Made by a program: the position numbers and the translations under genes
In this document: one piece after another, positions 1-5,381 of the stretch
How the letters are laid out: each line of letters begins with the position of its first letter
How positions within the stretch are numbered: position 1 is the first letter of the stretch
From: Bacteroides sp.
Lineage (GTDB): Bacteria; Bacteroidota; Bacteroidia; Bacteroidales; Bacteroidaceae
Assembly (NCBI GenBank): GCA_019417975.1
Contig: DYCT01000153.1
Span: 1 to 5,381 of the forward strand
Direction: 5' to 3'
Length of the DNA stretch: 5,381 nucleotides
Notes under the pieces: generated by a model
Database searches by the model: none
Seen by the model: only the letters and a program-made list of their open reading frames with translations
Told to the model about the DNA's origin: nothing

Positions 1-1852
1 CGTATAAAGTCATATCGGCAGCACCTTCGGGAGTAGCCATCTTTTCTTCAAGCAAAGCAACGGCTGCTTCGTTTTCTTCTATTTTCTTTTCACAGTCGGC
101 TATTTGTTTTTCCAGCTTTCTGATTTTTTTGTTCTGCTCTTTTTGCGCTTCATAAGAAAGCTTGTTTTCGCTGCTCTCTACCTTTTCTTCACCGGATGTC
201 GCTATCGTAGGCGATGAGGAGAGAGTATGTAATTGGTTTAGGTCGTCCATTTTCTTTTTCTGCAAGAAATCGTAGATGCCTCCCAAGTGCTCTTTCACCA
301 TTCCGCCTCCAAATTCATAGACTTTGGTAACCAATCCATCCAGGAAGTCGCGGTCGTGAGAAACGATGATTACAGTTCCGTCAAATTCGCGTATTGCTTC
401 TTTCAACACATCCTTCGAACGCATGTCTAAGTGGTTCGTCGGCTCGTCCAGTATCAGCAGATTTACAGGTTCAAGCAACAGCTTAATCATGGCTAAGCGG
501 CTTCTTTCACCACCCGAAAGTACTTTGACTTTTTTCTCGGATGCTTCTCCGCCAAACATAAATGCTCCCAAGATGTCGCGTATCTTAGTACGGATATCGC
601 CTTGTGCAACATAGTCGATGGTATCGAATACGGTTAGATTTTCATCCAATAGCTGAGCTTGGTTTTGAGCAAAATAGCCGATTTTTACATTATGTCCGAT
701 GGTGAGTTTGCCATCATAATCAATTTCTTGCATGATGCATTTCACCAGAGTCGATTTTCCTTCTCCATTCTTTCCTACGAAAGCGACCTTTTCGCCTCGT
801 GTCACCGTGAGGTCTACATGCTGGAAGACAGTGTGGGTGCCATATACTTTTTTTAGGTTCTCGGTGATGATGGGGTAGTTGCCCGACCGAGGAGCCGGTG
901 GAAATTTTAGATGCAGGCAAGCATTGTCTTCTTCATCCACTTCGATGGGAACGATTTTTTCCAATTGCTTGATGCGGCTTTGTACCTGAACGGCTTTAGT
1001 CGCTTTGTAGCGGAACCGTTCGATAAAGTCTTCGGTATCTTGGATTTGTTTTTGTTGGTTTTCGTATGCACGTAACTGTTGTTCGCGACGTTCTTTGCGC
1101 AGTACCACAAATTGGTCGTAGGGCACTTTGTAGTCATAGATGCGGCGACAGTTGATTTCGATGGTACGTGTTGTGACATTATTAATAAATGCACGGTCGT
1201 GCGATACAAGTACTACCGCATTGGCACTGGTTTTCAAAAAGTTTTCTAACCATTGGATAGATTCTATATCCAAATGGTTGGTAGGCTCATCGAGCAATAG
1301 GACATCGGGATGGCGGAGTAACAGCTTTGCCAATTCGATGCGCATGCGCCAGCCGCCACTGAATTCAGAGGTAGGACGGTCGAAGTCTTCTCTTTTGAAT
1401 CCCAGTCCGGTGAGTGTACGCTCTATTTCGGCCTGATAGTTTGTACCGCCCATCATCAGAAACCGTTCATTCTCGTGGGTAAAACGGTCGATGAGTTTGT
1501 GGTAGCTTTCCGAGTCGTAGTCGGTCCGGTCGCTCAGTTCTTGGTTTAGTCGCTGTATCTCGGCTTGCATTTCAAAAATGTGTTCGAACGCAAGTTCAGC
1601 CTCTTCCATGACCGTATGGTTGTCGCTCAATACCATTACCTGAGGCAGGTAGCCGATGGTACATTCTTTCGGGATGGCAATAATTCCCGAAGTAGGGACT
1701 TGAAGTCCTGACAACATTTTAAGCAAGGTGGATTTTCCTGCACCGTTTTTTCCGACTAAAGCGATGCGGTCTTTTTTATTGATAACGAACGTCACATCTT
1801 CCAATAGTGGCGTTGCGCTAAATTCCATGTATATGTTTTCAACAGAAATCAT
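1..1852 (-). CDS. ABC-F family ATPase, translation-associated (C-terminus cut by window edge)
   Basis: A soluble twin-ATPase protein with no membrane segments, 617 codons visible before the window edge. Domain 1 has Walker A GKNGAGKST at residues 34-42, signature FSGGW at 164-168, Walker B LDEPTNHLD with catalytic Glu189, and switch His218. Domain 2 has Walker A GKNGEGKST at 360-368, signature LSGGE at 445-449, Glu470 and His499. Between them lies a helical charged linker (about 240-300) carrying RFRYKATKAVQVQSR at 279-293, the P-site-tRNA interaction region typical of ABC-F factors. From about 535 a Lys/Glu-rich coiled-coil tail begins and runs off the edge. The family binds the ribosomal E site and relieves stalled translation; which member this is cannot be told, although the linker motif resembles YheS/ABCF3-like proteins. 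The ATG at 1852 is the first possible start because an in-frame TAG lies two codons upstream (1858-1856). A role in antibiotic protection is possible but not indicated. Confidence 0.95.
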   Translation of the reverse strand, partial: MISVENIYMEFSATPLLEDVTFVINKKDRIALVGKNGAGKSTLLKMLSGLQVPTSGIIAIPKECTIGYLPQVMVLSDNHTVMEEAELAFEHIFEMQAEIQRLNQELSDRTDYDSESYHKLIDRFTHENERFLMMGGTNYQAEIERTLTGLGFKREDFDRPTSEFSGGWRMRIELAKLLLRHPDVLLLDEPTNHLDIESIQWLENFLKTSANAVVLVSHDRAFINNVTTRTIEINCRRIYDYKVPYDQFVVLRKERREQQLRAYENQQKQIQDTEDFIERFRYKATKAVQVQSRIKQLEKIVPIEVDEEDNACLHLKFPPAPRSGNYPIITENLKKVYGTHTVFQHVDLTVTRGEKVAFVGKNGEGKSTLVKCIMQEIDYDGKLTIGHNVKIGYFAQNQAQLLDENLTVFDTIDYVAQGDIRTKIRDILGAFMFGGEASEKKVKVLSGGERSRLAMIKLLLEPVNLLILDEPTNHLDMRSKDVLKEAIREFDGTVIIVSHDRDFLDGLVTKVYEFGGGMVKEHLGGIYDFLQKKKMDDLNQLHTLSSSPTIATSGEEKVESSENKLSYEAQKEQNKKIRKLEKQIADCEKKIEENEAAVALLEEKMATPEGAADMTLY

Positions 1853-1884
1853 TCGCTATAACAGATTGCATTGAATCAGAGCTG

Positions 1885-1892
1885 CAAATATA
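1885..1892 (-). promoter_or_regulatory. Bacteroides-type -7 box of the ABC-F gene
   Basis: The minus strand reads TATATTTG, a full match to the Bacteroides primary-sigma -7 consensus TAnnTTTG, ending 32 nt before the ATG at 1852. This implies a leader of roughly 25 nt. I see no clear TTTG -33 element 19-21 nt upstream, so the promoter is either weak in that half or the match is chance in AT-rich DNA. Its place downstream of the 1988-2043 hairpin fits an independent transcription unit. No Shine-Dalgarno site is visible in front of the ATG, as is usual in this phylum. Confidence 0.45.
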
Positions 1893-1987
1893 TATAAAAT
1901 AGCTGATATGACGTGGTATAACCTTTAAAAAAGATTTTTTGACTTCCTTTTTGTTATTTCTTACAGAAAACTTCTTTGCAATAATAA

Positions 1988-2043
1988 ACGTGCCATCGGT
2001 TTCAGTTGTAAAGTATACTTTTTTTAAGAAACCGATGGCACGT
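1988..2043 (-). terminator. Long inverted repeat, probable terminator of the PEGA/FGE-like unit
   Basis: Two perfect 16-bp arms, ACGTGCCATCGGTTTC (1988-2003) and its reverse complement (2028-2043), are separated by 24 nt. They start 34 nt after the stop codon of the FGE-like lipoprotein gene. Read on the minus strand, the second arm is followed by TTATTATTGC, a fair U-rich tail; on the plus strand no T-run follows. The loop holds its own 12-bp palindrome, AAAGTATACTTT (2010-2021), and a run of seven T on the plus strand. Position and tail make a minus-strand intrinsic terminator the simplest reading. The long structured loop is unusual, so a repeat element or RNA-processing site remains possible. 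Confidence 0.6.
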
Positions 2044-2077
2044 AGAAAGAAACATACAAAAGCTACACTTGATGGGT

Positions 2078-2923
2078 TTACCAAATGGCTAAACGGAGGC
2101 CAGTATATCCCCAACCCTTGTCTTCATAGAGCGAAGTGCGTGCACAAACATGACAGGCACTCTTCCCGCCTCCTTTCTCATAGGAACCACCACGGACAAC
2201 TCGTGAGGAACCATCTGTAGCCCCTTTCGGATTGACTTGATTGGCAGATGAATATTCGCCATACCAATCATAACATAACTCTTCTACATTGCCACTCATG
2301 TCATAAATGCCTAATTCATTGGGCATTTTAGATTTTACCGATCGGGGAGCATTTCCGACCCAAACTGCAACCGATGAGCAATCGTTGCTTCCACTATAAA
2401 TGTATCCGCGGCTATTGTTTCCACCACGAGCTGCAAATTCCCATTGAGCCTCTGTAGGCAAAGCAAAATAAAATCCGGTCAGCTGTCTGAGTTTATCTAT
2501 AAATGAATTGGCTTTTTGTCGCGACACAGAGCCTACCGGCATATTTTTACCATTAAATGAGCTCGGACAATTCCCCATGACTGCTTTATACAACTCTTGG
2601 GTGACCTCGGTTTCTGCAATATAGTATGTGGACAAGTTTACTTGATGTACCGGCTGCGCACCATACACTTTGGTGTCGGTCGTTCCCATTGAGAATGTTC
2701 CTCCCTCCACGCGAATCATTTTAAATGATACACCATTCACCTGAAAGACTGTATCCTGCAAAATGTGCGTACTGCCGTTGGTCGATTTCTCTCCGTCTTT
2801 GTTTAGTTCCTGACCGATTTTATCGGCTGTAAAAGGATTATATTCTTCATGTAATAAATCCTCGCAAGAGGCCATGAATAAAGCTATGACCAAACATCCT
2901 ATACTTATATATATATTTTTCAT
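2078..2923 (-). CDS. Lipoprotein with FGE-sulfatase (SUMF1-type) domain, probably non-catalytic
   Basis: A 281-residue protein. The first 20 residues form a lipoprotein signal peptide with lipobox MASC, so Cys20 would be lipidated and the protein anchored in the envelope. After a polar spacer (about 21-60), an FGE-sulfatase/C-type-lectin-like domain fills 65-281. It shows GGTFSMG (74-80), TEVTQELYKAVMG (105-117), LPTEAQWEFAARGG (155-168), NELGIYDMSGNVEELC (202-217), RGGS (244-247) and the closing GLRLA (275-279). True formylglycine-generating enzymes have RGGS-F/W-x-C-x4-C; here those sites are Lys250 and Ser255. The only nearby cysteines, Cys257 and Cys260, form CxxC, so sulfatase activation is unlikely. 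The usual GNVWEW is also altered to GNVEEL. The gene lies 25 bp after the PEGA gene with no TAnnTTTG box in the gap, so cotranscription is likely. A structural or ligand-binding role is inferred; the target is unknown. The start is fixed by the signal peptide; the leader is A-rich without a Shine-Dalgarno site. Confidence 0.9.
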   Translation of the reverse strand: MKNIYISIGCLVIALFMASCEDLLHEEYNPFTADKIGQELNKDGEKSTNGSTHILQDTVFQVNGVSFKMIRVEGGTFSMGTTDTKVYGAQPVHQVNLSTYYIAETEVTQELYKAVMGNCPSSFNGKNMPVGSVSRQKANSFIDKLRQLTGFYFALPTEAQWEFAARGGNNSRGYIYSGSNDCSSVAVWVGNAPRSVKSKMPNELGIYDMSGNVEELCYDWYGEYSSANQVNPKGATDGSSRVVRGGSYEKGGGKSACHVCARTSLYEDKGWGYTGLRLAIW

Positions 2924-2948
2924 CTTTCTGTTTGATTTAAATTAGAGT

Positions 2949-4922
2949 TTAATAAAAATGGAATACCAAACCGGTTTTCACACTAAATCCGTTGCACCAG
3001 TGGTCAATGTCGTGTGATGCATCGGGGAGTTTGCTTTCGCTCACAGTCATGCGATATTGTGGTGTAATCTGTAAACCAATATGCTGTGTCAGGGTACAAT
3101 GAAGTCGGACGGCTCCAATCCAGCCCACATAGCCACCTTTTGACATGTTGCTATGGGTATTGCTATTGTCCACAGCCGATTCTCGTAACTTCAAGTACTG
3201 AACGCCCAACTCTGGTGAAACGCGCAAGTAAGGTCCACACCAGAATGTCGGTCCCAACCTAAGGTCTACAGCCCAGTGTCTATAGTTGAAACGTTCAACA
3301 TCCGGATTTTCCGGAGAAGCTGTTTGCATGGCTGACCAGTAGACCGTTTCAGATTTTTTCAATCCCAAATAGAAGTTCGCCTCCAGCATGAAGTGTTTTG
3401 CTGCATTTGTTCCAATGTTTAGTCCCAATGCTTGCAATCCCAAATCATAATCGATACCGCAGAAAGTGGCATAGTCGTAATTATTATCACTTCGCAGCGG
3501 AATGTTTACCTGTGTATGTGTGCTGTCCAGACGCAAAGTCAAGCTCTTTTTGCAGAAACCTTGTCCATTGTATTGACGAGGAATCATTACATTGTAATAA
3601 CCTTCTTTTACATCGATGTTGACCGGTGTCTCATGAGATTCTCCATTTAAGGTCAGTCGAGCATTGCCCGGAGAGGTTGTGATGTGCACCGGGACACGAC
3701 TTTCAAGCTGGAATGACTGATTAGTTACTTCATTTTCACGAATTAGTAAAGAAACACTCTCCGGTTTGAAATAATTCTTTTTTACCTCTACATAATGATT
3801 TCCTATAAGCACATTGCTTAAAAGCAAAGGAGTGTGTCCCATCAATTTTCCATCCACCCAAACTTCAGCGTTCTCCGGACTAGAGAGGGCAGACAGCGTT
3901 CCCAAAATGGGCTCGGGGTCATTCAGTCGGATGGTAGTGCTGCAACCATCAGACAATGTCACTGAGGTTTCGGATGAGCGATGACTTTCTTTTCGACATT
4001 CCACCCGATGGGGTCCATACACCAAACTGCCTCGCCAATTGCCTGATGATTTGTATTCGCCATCCACATAGATTGATGCACCAGGCATTACGGACAGACT
4101 GACGGTTACAGCATTGCGGACGGGTGCAGACAAGCGGAAGCTGTTACTTCCTTTTGCGCGTACATTGATGCTCTGGACAGAAGGGGCATGTTCGGCTTTG
4201 CGACACTCTACAGTGTGTTTCCCAAGTCCTAAACGACCACTCCAAGAACCTTTCCCAAAGCTATTTCCATCAATATAGATTTCTACATCCGAATCGGGAG
4301 CAACTAATGAGGTCTCAGCAGAAGAGTCGTTTTCTACTTCAAAATAACCGCTTTCTAAAAGTATAGTTGATAGGGTCTTGACAAAATTGGCATTGCGGTG
4401 GTCTGAGCCGTTGAAGTCTCCCGTAATAAGCCCTAAAAATATATCATTCAACAGGGATTCATCTGTCGCGCAAGGCAGATAAGTAATCAGCCTACCATTC
4501 CGACGAAGCTGCAGATAGCCATCATTCAAAGCTATATTTTCATTCTTAAATTTGGTATAGAGCTTACCCCATAGCTCAATCGGACGGTGTCCATCTGTGG
4601 TATAGAAAGTAATTCCCACTACTGTTTCATTCTCCCGATAAAATTTAACGCCTTTCTCTAACCAATAAGTATACTTGTTTTGGTTGATATTCTCAGTATC
4701 TGCGTCTGTCGTATTCTCAGTGATAAGTAATCCTCTTCGATTTCCGTCAATAAAAAAGCTGGCCTTAATCTTTCCGGTATTTAATGGTTCCCCATCTTGT
4801 AATATGAGGTTAAACTCGTATGTGCCACCCAATAGTGGTTCTGCCGAGAAAACTGTATTGCCTACAAATAGAAAACAGGCAAGCAGTAAAATTTTAAATA
4901 ACAATTTTCTTTTTGTGTTCAT
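2949..4922 (-). CDS. Exported PEGA-repeat protein with C-terminal outer-membrane barrel-like domain
   Basis: A 657-residue protein, first gene of a two-gene unit. Residues 1-27 form a signal peptide (NTKRK then a hydrophobic core, probable cleavage near Ser26/Ala27). Residues 28-200 are a mostly beta-strand-like region I do not recognise. Four PEGA-type repeats follow: about 205-266, 272-335, 340-407 and 410-476. Repeat 3 is closest to the classic pattern (SSPENAEVWVDGKLMGHTPL at 347-366); repeats 1 and 2 share a W-S/R-G, G-x-H-x-VECRK variant. Residues 480-657 show alternating hydrophobic/polar strands rich in aromatic residues and Gly, ending in GLVFHFY, as in small outer-membrane beta-barrels. 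PEGA repeats are thought to hold or present surface structures. I infer a barrel-anchored protein with its repeats in the periplasm or at the surface. The ATG is supported by the signal peptide and an AGGAGA site just upstream. Specific function unknown. Confidence 0.9.
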   Translation of the reverse strand: MNTKRKLLFKILLLACFLFVGNTVFSAEPLLGGTYEFNLILQDGEPLNTGKIKASFFIDGNRRGLLITENTTDADTENINQNKYTYWLEKGVKFYRENETVVGITFYTTDGHRPIELWGKLYTKFKNENIALNDGYLQLRRNGRLITYLPCATDESLLNDIFLGLITGDFNGSDHRNANFVKTLSTILLESGYFEVENDSSAETSLVAPDSDVEIYIDGNSFGKGSWSGRLGLGKHTVECRKAEHAPSVQSINVRAKGSNSFRLSAPVRNAVTVSLSVMPGASIYVDGEYKSSGNWRGSLVYGPHRVECRKESHRSSETSVTLSDGCSTTIRLNDPEPILGTLSALSSPENAEVWVDGKLMGHTPLLLSNVLIGNHYVEVKKNYFKPESVSLLIRENEVTNQSFQLESRVPVHITTSPGNARLTLNGESHETPVNIDVKEGYYNVMIPRQYNGQGFCKKSLTLRLDSTHTQVNIPLRSDNNYDYATFCGIDYDLGLQALGLNIGTNAAKHFMLEANFYLGLKKSETVYWSAMQTASPENPDVERFNYRHWAVDLRLGPTFWCGPYLRVSPELGVQYLKLRESAVDNSNTHSNMSKGGYVGWIGAVRLHCTLTQHIGLQITPQYRMTVSESKLPDASHDIDHWCNGFSVKTGLVFHFY

Positions 4923-4924
4923 TT

Positions 4925-4930
4925 TCTCCT
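4925..4930 (-). promoter_or_regulatory. Shine-Dalgarno site of the PEGA-repeat gene
   Basis: AGGAGA on the minus strand lies just before the ATG at 4922; the GGAG core is only 3 nt from the start codon. The match to the anti-Shine-Dalgarno sequence is good but the spacing is short. It supports this ATG as the start. The other two genes in the window have no such site. Confidence 0.55.
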
Positions 4931-4975
4931 ATTATTAAATTAAAGATCGCAAGTGTATATCACCTTTTTCTGATA

Positions 4976-4983
4976 CAAATATA
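4976..4983 (-). promoter_or_regulatory. Bacteroides-type -7 box of the PEGA/FGE-like unit
   Basis: The minus strand reads TATATTTG, matching TAnnTTTG in full, and predicts a start of transcription near 4970 with a leader of about 45-50 nt. A TTTG that could act as the -33 element lies in the palindrome upstream, but only 16 nt separate the two, shorter than the usual 19-21. The promoter may therefore need help from a regulator bound at the palindrome. Confidence 0.55.
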
Positions 4984-4988
4984 AATTG

Positions 4989-5025
4989 TTTTATGTTCAC
5001 AAAAAAGTCTTTTGCGAACATAAAA
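4989..5025. promoter_or_regulatory. 37-bp palindrome, candidate operator
   Basis: Arms TTTTATGTTCACAAAA (4989-5004) and TTTTGCGAACATAAAA (5010-5025) pair at 15 of 16 positions around a 5-nt centre, AAGTC. The single mismatch is at 4999/5015. The element lies 5 bp upstream of the -7 box at 4976-4983 and covers the -33 region, the classic place for a dimeric regulator. No T-run follows on either strand immediately after an arm, which argues against a terminator. The bound protein is not encoded in the window and cannot be named. Confidence 0.6.
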
Positions 5026-5050
5026 TTAGGGTTTATTCTAATTTTTTTTT
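5022..5050. other. AT-rich tract with a weak hairpin upstream of the promoter
   Basis: AAAATTAG (5022-5029) and CTAATTTT (5038-5045) can pair across an 8-nt loop, and the T-run continues to 5050, giving nine T in a row. On the plus strand this has the form of a weak terminator. On the minus strand it is an A-tract upstream of the -33 region, where UP-like or bent DNA often lies. It shares four bases with the palindrome. Either role is tentative. Confidence 0.3.
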
Positions 5051-5251
5051 AGAGGTTTACTTATATGTTTACAGCAGATTTGTAGACAGATAGGTCTTAT
5101 TGTATGAATATTTCGCAATCAATAAGCTCACCGGTATTTCCTTTGTCGCAATAGGATGAGAAAGGTAAATGTATGTATCTTATTTAGAGCTCATGTTAAT
5201 ACAGGAAATGGTTATTGTGACAACAAGATGGATTGGGGTGTGTTGTGTGAA
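5051..5251. other. Intergenic stretch without a supported gene
   Basis: Together with the flanking hairpins this is part of a 450-bp region upstream of the PEGA gene. I find no open frame with a plausible start, leader and protein-like composition on either strand. The only small structure seen is a direct repeat of GTTTAC at 5055-5060 and 5067-5072, 12 bp apart, which may be chance. No full TAnnTTTG box is visible on either strand here; CAGATTTG at about 5075-5082 on the plus strand is a 7-of-8 match without other support. Confidence 0.5.
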
Positions 5252-5292
5252 AAGAGGTCTGAATATGTGTGGCATACATATTCAGACCTCTT
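5252..5292. terminator. Perfect 17-bp hairpin, probable bidirectional terminator
   Basis: Arms AAGAGGTCTGAATATGT (5252-5268) and its exact reverse complement (5276-5292) enclose a 7-nt loop. The plus-strand exit is CCTTTTAA and the minus-strand exit continues the CTCTT end into TTC, giving four T in a row, so termination could work either way. As all other genes here are on the minus strand, it most simply ends a minus-strand gene lying beyond the right edge and isolates the PEGA promoter from read-through. Confidence 0.7.
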
Positions 5293-5381
5293 CCTTTTAA
5301 TGCGTCAACAACGTTGTGTTTATTAGACATTATATAGATTAATTTGTTATATGACTCATTTTGTGACTGATTCTGAAGTTG
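5293..5381. other. Right-edge sequence, no gene assignable
   Basis: This edge holds a 10-bp palindrome, ACAACGTTGT (5308-5317), and AT-rich DNA. If a minus-strand gene ends here, one reading frame would close with TSESVTK and a TGA at 5358-5356, but seven residues are not enough to claim it. Confidence 0.25.

Noticed and set aside
907..1209. Frames of about 60-100 codons on both strands within 366-1436 and 3398-4938.
   Set aside because: They are out-of-frame shadows of the ABC-F and PEGA genes, whose motifs are continuous in a single frame.
1988..2043. Invertible promoter flanked by inverted repeats, as in Bacteroides phase variation.
   Set aside because: Only 24 nt lie between the arms, half of them palindromic, and they hold no TAnnTTTG box; there is no nearby recombinase gene.
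1839..2220. Open frames on both strands across the gap between the FGE-like and ABC-F genes (91 and 93 codons).
   Set aside because: They run through the inverted repeat and overlap the coding ends of the flanking genes in other frames; composition is not protein-like and no leader is seen.
2078..2923. Diversity-generating retroelement target: FGE/C-type-lectin fold at the C-terminus followed by a hairpin.
   Set aside because: No template repeat or reverse transcriptase is in the window, the last 25 codons encode no Asn-rich variable sites, and the next gene is an ABC-F ATPase. A distant template cannot be excluded but nothing here supports it.
4863..4922. Lipobox-like LLAC at residues 13-16 of the PEGA-repeat protein, suggesting a lipoprotein.
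   Set aside because: The hydrophobic core continues past the cysteine (FLFVG), so it lies inside the h-region; a signal peptidase I site near residues 26/27 fits better.
5104..5154. 16-codon plus-strand frame starting MNISQS.
   Set aside because: Too short, no ribosome-binding site or promoter, and no recognisable motif.
5196..5381. Minus-strand frame open from the right edge to a TAA at 5198-5196, with an internal ATG at 5330.
   Set aside because: It reads straight through the perfect hairpin at 5252-5292 and its composition (many His, Asn, Thr, Cys) looks like random DNA; a true gene end is possible but unsupported.

Overview
The window most likely comes from a Bacteroides-like member of the Bacteroidales. 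The evidence is two promoter-like boxes matching the Bacteroides -7 consensus TAnnTTTG, A-rich leaders mostly without Shine-Dalgarno sites, moderate G+C, and cell-envelope proteins of types common in that order (PEGA repeats, FGE-like lipoproteins). All three supported genes lie on the minus strand, so transcription runs from high to low coordinates.

Reading in that direction: positions 5026-5381 carry no convincing gene but hold a 17-bp perfect hairpin (5252-5292) that looks like a terminator, probably for a gene beyond the right edge. Next is a compact control region (4925-5025) with a 37-bp near-perfect palindrome, a TATATTTG box and a Shine-Dalgarno site. It serves a two-gene unit: a 657-residue exported protein with four PEGA-type repeats and a C-terminal beta-barrel-like region (2949-4922), then, 25 bp later, a 281-residue lipoprotein with an FGE-sulfatase (SUMF1-type) domain (2078-2923). 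A 16-bp perfect inverted repeat (1988-2043) appears to end this unit. A separate promoter then drives a translation-associated ABC-F ATPase (1852 down past the left edge, C-terminus missing).

The ABC-F gene is ordinary housekeeping. The accessory interest is the PEGA/barrel plus FGE-like lipoprotein pair: both are exported, they are closely spaced, and they are preceded by what looks like a dedicated operator. The FGE-like protein lacks the cysteine pair needed for formylglycine formation, so it is better read as a structural or binding protein of the envelope. The role of the pair is not known from the sequence. I see no CRISPR array, tRNA, rRNA, transposase or recombinase.
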